A stretch of DNA of 64,000 bases from Streptomyces violaceusniger (GCA_005405945.1 BJHW01000001.1:3844001-3908000), one strand, 5' to 3'. Numbered from the stretch's first letter, positions 1-13,607 are shown. Numbers and translations: made by a program. Notes: a model not told the origin generated them from the letters alone.

Positions 1-110
1 CCCAGGTTCGGGGGCTGGGGCGGAGCCCCAGGTTCGGGGCTGGGGCGGAGCCCCAGGTTCGGGAAGGGGCGGGGAGGGGAGCAGCCCACCGCAGGCGCCG
101 CGATCCGCTG
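1..110. repeat. GC-rich intergenic repeat, copy A (window edge)
   Basis: Three direct copies of a unit of about 27 bp built on GGGCTGGGGCGGAGCCCC are followed by GGGAAGGGGCGGGGAGGGGA. The same words recur near 4.7, 12.4, 43.3, 49.4 and 56.6 kb. This copy lies just beyond the 3' end of the pullulanase gene and is cut by the window edge. The GGGGC/GCCCC parts can form hairpins, so a terminator or REP-like role is possible; this is inference. Confidence 0.75.
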
Positions 111-138
111 GACGTGCCCCGTCCTGCCGTCGATCTGT

Positions 139-2804
<2,666 letters not shown>

Positions 2805-3003
2805 GGACGTGGTGGCTCCTTGAGGTGTGGTGTGGGTGTGGGCTCCGCGCGCCCGTCCCCGTGGCGGGGCCGGGGGCCGCGCCCGGCCCTCCGCCGAGCG
2901 AAGGAGGCTCTCGGAGCGAGGGAGTCCGAGGGGGCCCCGGCCCGGGGCAGGGGCAGGGGCGGATCCCCGGGCCTCCGGGCCCCGCGCCGGTGCAGGCGGC
3001 GTC

Positions 3004-4392
3004 CTACCCGCAGCTACGGGCACCCGTGTGCAGGGCCACCGCCGTGTTCGCCCCCAGCGTGGCGGTGAACCGGCCCGAGGCGTCGACCGCGACGGACTTG
3101 CCGCTCTGGACGTCGCAGTAGCCGCCCGCCGGGAGCGAGGTCTGGAAGGTCCGGGTGAGCGAGCCGCTCTCGTGGTTGATGGCCACGTACGCCTTGTCGC
3201 CGCGGCCGAACGCGATGGCGTTGTTGCCGTTGTCCCACCAGTTGGTCACCGAGTTGCCCCGGGCCGTGTTGCGGAAGGCGACCATGCTCATGATCTCGGG
3301 CCATTTGTGCTGGCACTTCCAGCCGTCCTGGTAGCAGGCGCCCACCGCGCCGCCGTTCGGCGGGCCCGCGTCGTTGTCGCTGAACTCGTAGCCGGAGTGG
3401 ACGTCCGGGGAGCCGTAGGGCCAGGCCAGCATGAAGACGTTGGCCAGGGTGTAGTCGGCGCCGTCTCTGTAGGTGAGGGTGGAGCCGTTGCGCTCGGTGT
3501 CCCAGTTGTCGACGAAGACACCGGACTGGCTGCCGGCCATATAGCCCCAGCCCTCGCCGAAGTTCTTCAGGTACGCGAGCTTCTCGCTCTGGAACACCCG
3601 CTTGAGGTCCCGGCCGTAGCGGAACTCCTGCACATCGCCGTTGCGCAGATACTCCGTCGGGGAGACCGCCTCGCCCGCACCGTAGATGACCTCCTGCTTC
3701 CAGTAGACGCCCGGGTTGCTCAACTGGCTCTTGATGGCCGCCAGATCGTCCGCCGGGATGTGCTTGGCGCCGTCGACGCGGAAGCCGTCCACACCGAGCG
3801 AGAGCAGGTCGTTGAGGTACTGCGCGAGCCGGGTCCGGACGTACGGCTCGCCGGTGTCCAGGTCGGCGAGGCCCACCAGCTCGCAGTGCTGCACGTTCCA
3901 GCGGTCCTGGTAGTTGCTGATCTGCGCGGTGCAGTCGTCCATGTCCTGGGACTGGTAGATCCCGGGGTAGGTGTACTTGGTGTACGAGGAGCCACCGGTG
4001 CCGGTGCCGGACCCGGCGGACATGTGGTTGATGACCGCGTCGGCCACGACCTTGACGCCCGCCGCGTGGCAGGTGTCGATCATGTTCTTGAAGGCGGTGC
4101 GGTCGCCGAGCCGCCCGGCGATCTTGTAGCTGACGGGCTGGTAGGAGGTCCACCACTGGCCGCCCTGGAGGTGCTCGGTGGCCGGGGACACCTCGACATA
4201 GCCGTATCCGGCGGGGCCGAGGGTGCTGGTGCACTCCTTGGCGACGGAGTCGTACTTCCACTCGAAGAGTTCGGCGGTGACGTCCTTGGTGCCGGGCGGT
4301 GTCGCGCGTGCGGTCTGGGGCAGGGCGACGAGCATCATCGCGCTCGCCGCGAGGGCGAGTGCGGTGGCGAGGGGGATGCGGCTGCTGGCCAT
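3004..4392 (-). CDS. Secreted alpha-amylase (GH13)
   Basis: Endo-acting alpha-1,4-glucan hydrolase, 462 residues. The ATG at 4392 has GGAGG at 4397-4401 and starts a signal peptide with cleavage near ARATPP. Conserved regions are ADAVINH (I), GFRVDGAKH with the nucleophile Asp (II), the Glu in IYGAGEAV (III) and FVDNWDTER (IV). Region IV has Trp where many alpha-amylases have His (FVDNHD). The C-terminal beta domain ends without a starch-binding domain. A longer in-frame reading to 4485 lacks a good ribosome site and would bury the signal peptide. TTGC-type operator repeats upstream point to maltodextrin induction through MalR. Confidence 0.95.
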   Translation of the reverse strand: MASSRIPLATALALAASAMMLVALPQTARATPPGTKDVTAELFEWKYDSVAKECTSTLGPAGYGYVEVSPATEHLQGGQWWTSYQPVSYKIAGRLGDRTAFKNMIDTCHAAGVKVVADAVINHMSAGSGTGTGGSSYTKYTYPGIYQSQDMDDCTAQISNYQDRWNVQHCELVGLADLDTGEPYVRTRLAQYLNDLLSLGVDGFRVDGAKHIPADDLAAIKSQLSNPGVYWKQEVIYGAGEAVSPTEYLRNGDVQEFRYGRDLKRVFQSEKLAYLKNFGEGWGYMAGSQSGVFVDNWDTERNGSTLTYRDGADYTLANVFMLAWPYGSPDVHSGYEFSDNDAGPPNGGAVGACYQDGWKCQHKWPEIMSMVAFRNTARGNSVTNWWDNGNNAIAFGRGDKAYVAINHESGSLTRTFQTSLPAGGYCDVQSGKSVAVDASGRFTATLGANTAVALHTGARSCG

Positions 4393-4470
4393 CGTTCCTC
4401 CGTGGGGGTGGAGTTCGGGGGTGCCGATTGAGCCTGGTACGGCAACGCGCCATGCCCGTAAGGCCGTTGA

Positions 4471-4580
4471 AGGTTCTTGCTGCAAGACGTCAGTGGTGGG
4501 GTGGTGACGGGACCGTACTCGCGAGCTTTTGTTGTTGCAATACCTTTCGCAAGCGATTGCGGCGGTGTTACGTTCAACCG
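4471..4580. promoter_or_regulatory. MalR-type operator cluster at the amylase promoter
   Basis: Contains the interrupted palindrome CTTGCTGCAAG (4476-4486) and, at 4534-4575, TTGCAA, TTCGCAAG, ATTGCGG and TGTTACGTTC. This second block aligns base for base in spacing with the block in front of the alpha-glucosidase gene (9444-9485). Such TTGCA/TGCAA repeats are known targets of Streptomyces MalR/Reg1. Binding here is inferred. Confidence 0.65.
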
Positions 4581-4668
4581 CGTTCTCCGGTCCGGCCGGC
4601 CGGGGGCCCAGTCAACGGGCCCCACGCGCCCGGCCGGTCGGATCGGTTTTTCATGCGGGGTGTCCGGC

Positions 4669-4760
4669 AGCGGCCCTCGCGGCGGAGCCGCATATCGATG
4701 CCGCGGGAAGGGGCGGGGAGGGGAACAGCCGCCGCAGGCGGCACGGTCCGGCGGACACTC
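4669..4760. repeat. GC-rich intergenic repeat, copy B
   Basis: Has the core GCGGCGGAGCCGCATATCG (from 4679), then GGGAAGGGGCGGGGAGGGGA and GCCGCCGCAGGCGGC. It directly abuts the stop codon of the LacI gene at 4761. GCGGC-GGA-GCCGC is a small hairpin. Confidence 0.75.
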
Positions 4761-5797
4761 CTAGCGGAGCCTGGCCGTGGAGCCGCGCACCACGAGGTCC
4801 GGCTGGAAGACGAACTCCGTGTGCTGGACCGGGTTCCCGGCCATCTCCTCCAGCAGCGCCCCCACCGCCGCCGTCGCCATCGACTGCACCGGCTGGCGGA
4901 CCGTGGTCAGCGGGGGATCGGTGAAGGCGATCAGCGGGGAGTCGTCGAAGCCGACCACCGACACATCGTGCGGCACTCGCAGCCCGCGCCGCGCCGCCTC
5001 CCGGATCGCCCCGAGCGCCATCAGGTCGCTGCCGCACACGATGCCCGTACAGCCCTGGTCCAGCAGCGTGGCCGCCGCCACCTGCCCGCCCTCGACGCTG
5101 AAGAGCGTATGCCGCACCAACTCCCGTGCCTCGTCCGCCGGTCGGCCCAGCAGGTCCAGCACCTCCGCGCTCGCCGAGAGGAACCCCTCGACCTTGCGCA
5201 GCGCGGGGACGTAGCGGGCGGGCCCCACCGCGAGGCCGATGCGGTGGTGGCCGAGCGCGGCGAGGTGGCGGACGGCCATCCGCGCCGCCGCCCGGTCGTC
5301 GGGCGAGACGAACGTGGCCTGGATGTGCTCGTTGTAGCCGTTGATCAGCACGAACGGCACCTTGCGACCGGCCAGCCGGGCATAGCGGGCGGGGTCGGCC
5401 GTGGTGTCGGCGTGCAGTCCGGACATGAAGACGATGCCCGCCACATCGCGCTCCTCCAACTGCTCCACCAGCTCGTCCTCGGTGGCACCGCCGGGCATCT
5501 GGGTGCACAGGATGGGGGTGTAGCCATGACCGGCCAGCACCTGCTCGATGATCTGGGCGAAGGCGGGGAACACCGGGTTGGTCAGCTCCGGGATCACCAG
5601 GCCGACCAGCCCGGCGCTGCGCCGCCGCAGCCGCACCGGCCGTTCGTAGCCGAGGACGTCGAGGGCGGCGAGCACCCGCTGCCGGGTGGCGGCCGCCACG
5701 CCCGCCTTGCCGTTGAGCACCCGGCTGACGGTGGCCTCGCTGACCTTGGCCTGCGCGGCGATATCGGCGAGCCGCGGCGGCGCCCCGGCGGGCCCAC
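4761..5797 (-). CDS. LacI-family regulator, MalR paralogue, start unclear
   Basis: Sugar-responsive DNA-binding repressor. The HTH (RLADIAAQAKVSEATVSRVL) begins at 5774, followed by a periplasmic-binding-protein-like sensor domain with FDDSPLIAFTDPPLTT. It closely resembles the second regulator at 11184-12236. The HTH frame contains no ATG, GTG or TTG upstream through the whole 15-bp repeat tract; the first in-frame start is the GTG at 5720, inside the HTH. If one base is missing between 5775 and 5795, the GTG at 5797 gives a 345-residue protein, the normal size, and that is my preferred reading. It follows malG in the same direction, so it may be the last gene of the malEFG transcript. Confidence 0.8.
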
Positions 5798-6081
5798 CGC
5801 GGATGAGCCTGCAGCGGATGGCCCCACCGTAGTTGGCCCTGCCGCGGGTAGGCCCGCCCCCGCTGGGCCCGCCGCGTATGAGCCCGCCGCGGGTAGGCCC
5901 ACCCCTGGTGCGCCGACCGCAGATGGGCCCGCCCCAGCCGGGCCCACCCCAGCCGGGCCCACCGCAGACGGGCCCACCGCGGATGGGCCCACCTCCCGTG
6001 CGCCCACCTCCCGTGCGCTCGCCTCCCGTGCGCTCGCCGCCAACGGACCCGCCGCCGACGGCCCCGTCGCCAACGGACCCG
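5788..6081. repeat. Tandem 15-bp repeat tract, about 19 units
   Basis: Imperfect 15-bp units of the type GCCCACCGCGGATGG run head to tail without a break from the malG stop codon to the N-terminal codons of the LacI gene. Variants include GCCCACCTCCCGTGC (two adjacent identical copies), GCCCACCCCAGCCGG and GCCCGCCGCGGGTAG. Because 15 is a multiple of three, all frames stay open and give artificial five-residue repeats on both strands. I do not regard those as proteins. Confidence 0.9.
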
Positions 6082-6921
6082 TCACGACTTGGTCGCCCCG
6101 GCCGTGAGCCCCGCCACCAGATGGCGCTGGGCCCAGGAGAACACCAGCGCCGCCGGGATGGCGATCATGACGGCCGCGGCCGTCATGGAGCCCCAGTCGG
6201 AGGTGTACTGGTTGACGAAGGTCTGGAGCCCCGCCGCGAGCGTGAGGTTCTCCTCCCCCGTCATGAAGGCGGAGGCGTAGGCCACCTCGGCCCACGCGGT
6301 GATGAAGGTGTAGAACGCGGTCACCGCGAGTCCCGGCTTGGCCAGCGGGACGACCAGCCGCCAGAAGGTCCCGAAGGGGTTGAGCCCGTCGACCCGGCCC
6401 GATTCGTCGATCTCCACCGGGATGGTGTCGAAGAAGCCCTTCATCATCCAGGCGCAGAACGGCACCGCCACCGTGAGGTAGGTGACGATGAGCGAGATCG
6501 GCTGGTTGAGCCAGCCCAGCGTCGACATGATGTTGTACAGCGGCACGATGAGGATGGCCACCGGGAACATCTGGGTGATCAGCAGCAGCCACATCAGCGG
6601 GCGCATCCCGGGGAACCGGAAGCGGCTGACGGCGTAGCCGGTGGTGGCGGCGACGAAGACGCCGAGGAGCGTGGTGATGACCACGATGAACAGCGAGTTG
6701 CCGAACCAGGTCAGGAACTCGGTGTCGCCGAGGACGTGTTGGTAGTTCCGCAGCGTCGGGTCCTTCACCACATCGGTGCTGAACGCCTCGCTCTTGGGCT
6801 TGAACGAGGTCACCACCAGCCACAGCGGCGGGAAGACCGCGACCGCCGAGGCGATGACGAGCGCGGTGTGCAGCCCGACGGAGGCGAGCGGGCCGCGTCG
6901 TTGGTCGCGCATGGCTACCAC
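6082..6921 (-). CDS. malG: Maltose/maltodextrin ABC permease MalG
   Basis: Inner-membrane permease of a CUT1 sugar importer, 276-279 residues with six predicted membrane segments. The coupling EAA-type loop is VEIDESGRVDGLNPFGTFWR. Two starts are possible: GTG at 6921, overlapping the malF stop, or ATG at 6912, two bases after it; the upstream GGAGAGG fits either. No ATPase gene is present, so the importer probably uses the shared ATPase MsiK, as known for Streptomyces CUT1 systems. The gene ends exactly where the 15-bp repeat tract begins. Confidence 0.93.
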   Translation of the reverse strand: MVAMRDQRRGPLASVGLHTALVIASAVAVFPPLWLVVTSFKPKSEAFSTDVVKDPTLRNYQHVLGDTEFLTWFGNSLFIVVITTLLGVFVAATTGYAVSRFRFPGMRPLMWLLLITQMFPVAILIVPLYNIMSTLGWLNQPISLIVTYLTVAVPFCAWMMKGFFDTIPVEIDESGRVDGLNPFGTFWRLVVPLAKPGLAVTAFYTFITAWAEVAYASAFMTGEENLTLAAGLQTFVNQYTSDWGSMTAAAVMIAIPAALVFSWAQRHLVAGLTAGATKS

Positions 6922-7937
6922 ACCTCTCCCTGCTTGCGGAGCGAACGGCGGTAGACCACCGCGAAGAGCATGAGGACGAGCAGGATCAGCACACCCCAGG
7001 CCGAGGCGCCGGCGAAGTCGCGCGGGCTGTTGACGAAGGAGAGCCGGTAGGCGTACGTCACCAGGATCTCGGTGGAGTCGCCGGGTCCGCCGCGGGTCAG
7101 CAGGAAGATCACCGGGAACATGTTGAACGTCCAGATGGTCGACAGCAGGATCACGGTGGAGCTGACCGAGCGCAGCCCGGGCAGGGTGATGTGGCGGAAC
7201 CGCTGCCAGGGGCTCGCCCCGTCCATCTCGGCGGCCTCGTACAGCTCACCGGGGATGGACTGCAACCCGCCGAGCAGCGCGACCAGCATGAACGGCACCC
7301 CTAGCCAGATGTTCACGGCGATCACCGAGACCTTGGCCATGGTGGGGTCGTTCAGCCAGGGCACCGCGTCGATCCCGCCGCCGTGCAGCACCTTGTTGAG
7401 GATGCCGTTCTTCTCGTTGTAGAGCAGCCGCCAGGCGAAGACGGAGACGAAGGCGGGGACGGCCCAGGGCAGGATCAGCAGCGACCGGTAGAGGGTGCGC
7501 CCGGCGAACCGCCGGTTGAGCAGGACGGCCAGGCCCAGGCCGATCGCGAAGGTGAGCGCCACACAGCTGACGGTCCAGGTGACGGTCCAGCTCAGCCGGT
7601 CCCAGAAGACCTGGTCCTTGAGGATGGCCTGGAAGTTGTCGAGGCCGACCGTCTGGTAGGTGGCGGGGATGTGGTTGATCCCGATGGTCCGCTCGACATT
7701 GGCCTCGTTGGCGTCGGTCAGCGACAGATAGACGCCGCGGACCAGCGGATAGCCGATGATCAGCCCGATGACGAGCACGACGGGCGCGACCATGGCCCAG
7801 GCGTACCAGTGGCGGGTGAGCGCGTTGCGGATCCGGCTCGGCGGTGGAGTGCCGGCCTTGCGAACCCGGCTGCCCCGGCCGCGGGCGCCCTTCGCGCCCG
7901 CGGCCGGGTCCATCGCCGGGCTGGTGTCGACAGCCAT
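6915..7937 (-). CDS. malF: Maltose/maltodextrin ABC permease MalF
   Basis: 340-residue partner permease. A basic, proline-rich cytoplasmic N terminus (about 40 residues) is followed by six membrane segments. The EAA motif is YEAAEMDGASPWQRFRHITL, which contacts the ATPase. It begins 11 bases after malE and overlaps or abuts malG, so malE-malF-malG form one transcript. Confidence 0.93.
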   Translation of the reverse strand: MAVDTSPAMDPAAGAKGARGRGSRVRKAGTPPPSRIRNALTRHWYAWAMVAPVVLVIGLIIGYPLVRGVYLSLTDANEANVERTIGINHIPATYQTVGLDNFQAILKDQVFWDRLSWTVTWTVSCVALTFAIGLGLAVLLNRRFAGRTLYRSLLILPWAVPAFVSVFAWRLLYNEKNGILNKVLHGGGIDAVPWLNDPTMAKVSVIAVNIWLGVPFMLVALLGGLQSIPGELYEAAEMDGASPWQRFRHITLPGLRSVSSTVILLSTIWTFNMFPVIFLLTRGGPGDSTEILVTYAYRLSFVNSPRDFAGASAWGVLILLVLMLFAVVYRRSLRKQGEVW

Positions 7938-7948
7938 CGTCGCCGGCC

Positions 7949-9226
7949 CTACTTCCAGTCGCCCTTGAGGAGCTTGCGGTACGCGTCACCGACCGACTTG
8001 GCGGCCTTCTCGGGCGAGGTCTTGCCGGTGAGGACGCCCGGGAACTGCACCAGGATCGCCTGGAAGAGGCTGTTGCCCTCGGGGATCCAGGGGCGCTCGA
8101 CGGCCTTGTCGACGGCGGCCTTGAAGAACTTCACATTGGGGTTCGCCGCGACCGTCTTGTTGGCGTAGACGGAGGTGCGGGTGGGCAGCAGGGAGAGCTT
8201 CTCGGTGGTCTTGGCCTGCACCTCGGCCGAGCTCATGTACCGCGCGAAGGCGTAGGAGGCGTCCCGGTTCTTCGACCCGGCGTAGACGGTGAGGTTCTGG
8301 CCGCCCTGCGGGGCGCCCTGGCCCTTGCTGCCGGCCGGGACCGGGACCACCCCGAGGTTGGACTTGTCCTTGAACGCCTTGCCCGCCAGGGTGTCCTCGA
8401 TCGCCCACGGCCCGTTGATCGTCATCGCGACGTCGCCGTTCTTGATGGCGTTCTGCATGTTGTCCCAGCCGTCGGTGGCGTCGGTCTCCGCCGCCTTGGA
8501 GGTGACCAGGTCGCGGGCGGCCGCGAACGCCTTGATGCCGGGCTCGTCGTCGACGGTGACCTTCTTGGCGCCGGTGTCGAGGAGGTCGCCGCCCTCGCCG
8601 TAGATGAAGGGCAGGTACCAGTAGGCGTCGTCGCCGCGCAGATAGAGGCCGGTCTTGCCGGTCTTCTCCTTGATCTTCTTGGCGGCGGCCTTGAGCTCGG
8701 TCCAGTCCTTGGGCGGCTGGACCCCGGCGTCCTTCAGCATCTTCTTGTTGTAGAAGAGGCCGAGGGTGTCGATGACCTGCGGGACGGCGTAGGTCTTGCC
8801 CTTGAACTTGGCCCCGGCGAGCGCCTTGGGCAGATAGTCGGACTGGTCGGCGAGGGCGGGGGTGCCGTCCAGCGGGGCGAGATAGCCGATGTTGGCGAGG
8901 TCCTGGGTCCAGGCCACCTCGGTGCGCAGCACATCGGGCGCGCCGGAGCCGCCGGAGCCCGCGGCGTTCTTGAACTTGGCCAGCGCCTCGCCGAAGGGCA
9001 CATTGACGTAGTTGACCTTGACGTCGGGGTGCTTCTTCTCGAAGCCCAGGGCGAGCTCCTTGTACGTGCCCTTCTCCGCGTCGTTCGACGTGTCCCAGTA
9101 CGTCACGGTGCCGGAGAGATGGCCGCCGGACTTCTTGTCGCCGCTGCCGCCGTCGTCACCGCCGCACGCCGTCGCCGCGAGCGCCATGGCCGCGACGAGT
9201 GCGGTGGCCGCTATGCCACGTCGCAT
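7949..9226 (-). CDS. malE: Maltose/maltodextrin-binding lipoprotein MalE
   Basis: Extracellular solute-binding lipoprotein of 425 residues that delivers maltodextrins to MalFG. The ATG at 9226 follows GGAGGAG. The signal peptide ends in the lipobox ATAC with the lipidated Cys at residue 21, then a Gly/Asp/Ser-rich tether. The body is a family 1 binding protein (TYWDTSNDAEKGTYKE, GWDNMQNAIKNGDVAM). The in-frame extension to 9466 runs through the operator region and has no ribosome site, so it is not used. Confidence 0.95.
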   Translation of the reverse strand: MRRGIAATALVAAMALAATACGGDDGGSGDKKSGGHLSGTVTYWDTSNDAEKGTYKELALGFEKKHPDVKVNYVNVPFGEALAKFKNAAGSGGSGAPDVLRTEVAWTQDLANIGYLAPLDGTPALADQSDYLPKALAGAKFKGKTYAVPQVIDTLGLFYNKKMLKDAGVQPPKDWTELKAAAKKIKEKTGKTGLYLRGDDAYWYLPFIYGEGGDLLDTGAKKVTVDDEPGIKAFAAARDLVTSKAAETDATDGWDNMQNAIKNGDVAMTINGPWAIEDTLAGKAFKDKSNLGVVPVPAGSKGQGAPQGGQNLTVYAGSKNRDASYAFARYMSSAEVQAKTTEKLSLLPTRTSVYANKTVAANPNVKFFKAAVDKAVERPWIPEGNSLFQAILVQFPGVLTGKTSPEKAAKSVGDAYRKLLKGDWK

Positions 9227-9261
9227 CTGAACTCCTCCAAAGCCGGCCGCTCCCTCGCGGC

Positions 9262-9489
9262 CCCGGGTTGCGGAGGAACGTAACAGGGCCGCAAGCCGGC
9301 CGAAAGACCTTGCGGCAAATTTCTGCAAGGAGCTCGGCATCGTTACATCCGCGTGTCCCCGCGGTAGCCGCTCCGCTCCCGTTCCAGCGCTTGACATACG
9401 CTCACAGCACGACCGGAGTGCCCCCGAAGGGCACCAGCGCGCTCTGCAAGCTCTTCCGCAAGGCATTGCAGAGCTGTTACGTTCGCGCC
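9262..9489. promoter_or_regulatory. Divergent malE / alpha-glucosidase promoters with MalR-type operators
   Basis: Two operator blocks. Toward malE: the palindrome CCTTGC-N11-GCAAGG (9308-9330), a further TTGCGG and, on the minus strand, TGTTACGTTC (9276-9285). Toward the alpha-glucosidase: GCTCTGCA (9441-9448) and TGCAGAGC (9467-9474), a perfect 8-bp inverted repeat, followed by TGTTACGTTC (9476-9485) only four bases before the ATG. The shared TGTTACGTTC probably includes the -10 element, which would make the alpha-glucosidase mRNA leaderless or nearly so. Confidence 0.65.
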
Positions 9490-11158
<1,669 letters not shown>

Positions 11159-11183
11159 CACGCGACCGGTACAGTCCCACTCC

Positions 11184-12236
11184 ATGACCGCACGGCTTGC
11201 TGACATCGCAGCCCAGGCGGGGGTCAGCGAAGCCACCGTCAGCCGCGTCCTCAATGGCAGGCCGGGGGTGGCGACGGCCACCCGCGAATCCGTCCTCGCC
11301 GCCCTGGACGTCCTCGGCTATGAGCGGCCGGTGCGGCTGCGGCAGCGCAGCGCCGGACTGGTGGGACTGATCACGCCCGAGCTGGAGAACCCGATCTTCC
11401 CCGCGCTCGCCCAGGTCATCGGGCAGGCGCTCACCCGGCAGGGCTACACCCCGGTACTGGCCACCCAGACCCCCGGCGGCTCGACGGAGGACGAGCTGAC
11501 CGAGATGCTGGTGGACCGGGGGGTGGCCGGGATCATCTTCGTCTCAGGGCTGCACGCGGACACCTCGGCCGATATGCAGCGCTATGACCAGCTGCGCGGC
11601 CAGGGTGTGCCGTTCGTGCTGGTGGACGGCTTCTCGCCGAAGGTGCGGGCGCCGTTCATCTCCCCGGACGACCGGGCGGCGATGGGGCTGGCGGTCACCC
11701 ATCTGGTCTCGCTCGGGCACACCCGGATCGGTCTCGCGCTCGGGCCGAAGCGATTCGTTCCCGTACTGCGCAAGATCGAAGGCTTCCAGCAGGCGATGCG
11801 GGACCGGCTGGGGCTCTCCCCGGCCGAGTCCGAGGAGCTGATCCAGCATTCGCTGTACACCCTGGAGGGTGGCCAGGCGGCGGCGACCGCGCTGATCGAG
11901 CGGGGCTGTACGGCGGTGGTGTGCGCGAGCGACATGATGGCGCTCGGTGCCATCCGGGCGGCCCGGCAGAGGGGCCTTGCGGTCCCTCAGGACGTCTCGG
12001 TGGTCGGCTTCGACGACTCCCCGCTGATCGCCTTCACCGATCCGCCGCTGACCACGATCCGCAAGCCGGTGCAGTCGATGGGACAGGCGGCGGTGCGGGC
12101 GCTGCTGGAGGAGATCGGCGGCACCCCGGCCCCGCCCAGCGAGTTCGTCTTCCTGCCCGAGCTGGTGGTGCGCGGCTCCACGGCGTCGGCGCATGGGGTG
12201 GAGGCGCGGGGCCGGGCGGCCGGGGGCGCGGCCTAG
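11184..12236 (+). CDS. malR: Maltose regulon repressor MalR (LacI family)
   Basis: 350 residues. The N-terminal HTH begins at residue 4 (RLADIAAQAGVSEATVSRVL), with the hinge and LacI sensor domain behind it (VGFDDSPLIAFTDPPLTTIR). The family represses the malEFG, agl and amylase genes and is released by maltodextrin. It starts 25 bases after the alpha-glucosidase stop, probably the same transcript. It shares long identical stretches with the regulator at 4761-5797, so the cluster holds two MalR-type repressors; which one acts on which operator is not visible. Confidence 0.93.
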   Translation: MTARLADIAAQAGVSEATVSRVLNGRPGVATATRESVLAALDVLGYERPVRLRQRSAGLVGLITPELENPIFPALAQVIGQALTRQGYTPVLATQTPGGSTEDELTEMLVDRGVAGIIFVSGLHADTSADMQRYDQLRGQGVPFVLVDGFSPKVRAPFISPDDRAAMGLAVTHLVSLGHTRIGLALGPKRFVPVLRKIEGFQQAMRDRLGLSPAESEELIQHSLYTLEGGQAAATALIERGCTAVVCASDMMALGAIRAARQRGLAVPQDVSVVGFDDSPLIAFTDPPLTTIRKPVQSMGQAAVRALLEEIGGTPAPPSEFVFLPELVVRGSTASAHGVEARGRAAGGAA

Positions 12237-12274
12237 GGGTGTCCGGGGGCGGCTGAGGCCCGTCCGGGGGATCG

Positions 12275-12480
12275 TGCCGCCTGCGGCGGGCTGATCCCCT
12301 ACCCGTCCCTTCCCTCAACTGGGGCTCCGCCCCAGACTCCGCTCCTCAAGCGCCGGAGAGGCTGGAAGGTGGGGCTCCGCCCCTGGACCCCGGGGGTCTG
12401 GGGCGGAACCCCACCACGCGGCGGAGCCGCATATCGATGCTTCGGGAAGGGGCGGGGAGGGGAAAGCCCCCGTCCCGGGG
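12275..12480. repeat. GC-rich intergenic repeat, copy C
   Basis: Fills most of the gap after malR. Contains GCCTGCGGCGGGC, two GGGGCTCCGCCCC hairpin motifs, the core GCGGCGGAGCCGCATATCG (from 12419) and GGGAAGGGGCGGGGAGGGGA. The rest of the gap, 12481-12619, shows no recognisable feature. Confidence 0.75.
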
Positions 12481-12619
12481 CCTCGTCCAGTGGCCCGGCA
12501 CCCAGCGGACGTATAGGGGCATACGCCCCTTGGAGGACCCCCGGACCAGGACATAGGCAACGAAGACCCGATGTCACGGACGATCTGCGGGTGGACGTCG
12601 TCTGGCAGACTGTTGCCCT

Positions 12620-13466
12620 ATGGGTGGAGCGACGATCAGGACCACGGCAGGCCGAACAGCCACCCCGGCACCCATCGCGGACACCGACGCGGAGCGGGCG
12701 CCGGGCCTCACCCTGATGGACCGGTTGCGTACCCCAGAAGGCCCCGGCTCTGGTTCGAGATCGTCCTCATCGCCGTCAGTTACTGGACGTATTCGCTGAT
12801 CCGCAACGCCGTCCCGGAGCAGCGGCCGGAGGCGCTGCGCAACGCGAACTGGATCTGGGAGTGGGAGCACCGGCTCGGATTGGCCTTCGAACGGGGCGTC
12901 AACCATGCGATCGACTCGGTCAGCTGGCTGATCGTGGGCATGAACTACTACTACGCCACGCTCCACTTCATCGTGACGCTCGGCGTGCTGGTGTGGCTCT
13001 ACCACTGGCATCCGGGCCGTTACGCCGCCACCCGGCTGGCGCTCTTCGCGACCACGGGTGTGGCCCTGCTCGGCTACTACTTCTTCCCGCTGGCCCCGCC
13101 CCGGCTGATGCGCGGCGGCCACTTCATCGACACCGTGGTGGTGCACAACACCTGGGGCTCGATGGCCTCGGGAACCTCGCCGATATGTCGAACCAGTACG
13201 CGGCGATGCCCTCGATGCACATCGGCTGGTCGCTGTGGTGCGGTCTGACCATCGCGACGCTGGCCCGCCCGGTGTGGGTGAAGGTGCTGGGGCTGCTCTA
13301 CCCCTCGGCCACGCTGCTGGTGATCGTCGCCACCGCCAACCACTTCTGGATGGACGCGGTCGGCGGGGTCGTCTGCCTCTCCTTCGGCTTCGCGCTGTCG
13401 TGCGCGTGGTACGGCACGCTGCCGTACCGGCTGCCGAAGCAGGTGGCCGTGATCTGCACGGTTTGA
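12620..13466 (+). CDS. PAP2-family membrane phosphatase / inositolphosphotransferase-like, two frameshifts
   Basis: Integral membrane protein of the PAP2_3 (Aur1/Ipt1-like) group, likely acting on lipid phosphates. Motifs: PSMHIGWS and ANHFWMDAVGG, which carry the catalytic His and Asp of the PAP2 fold. About six membrane segments. Coding is split by two apparent one-base losses, at the C run 12742-12745 (TPEGP to RLWFEI) and the G run 13170-13172 (MASG to NLADMSNQY). Restoring both gives 282 residues from the ATG at 12620. The substrate is unknown. Confidence 0.8.
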
Positions 13467-13607
13467 TCGTCCCCGGCGGAGCCGCCATTCTCTGTTCCGC
13501 AAGGTCGACATGAGTTCACATGTCGACATGGTTCAGGGGCTCCCTGTGTCGCGCTGATCGACGCGGAATGAGCACGATGAGCGTGACGAAAGGGACCACC
13601 GGCCACC

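Noticed and set aside
5788..6081. CRISPR-like array
   Set aside because: Units are 15 bp with no unique spacers and no cas genes nearby; it is a simple tandem repeat.
5594..6823. Minus-strand frame with VGPSA-type five-residue repeats spanning malG and the repeat tract
   Set aside because: An off-frame reading of malG joined to the 15-bp repeats; no start or ribosome site, and the real malG and repressor frames differ.
5833..6954. Plus-strand proline-rich repeat protein
   Set aside because: Same 15-bp repeats read on the other strand, then antisense of malG. Open only because 15 is divisible by three.
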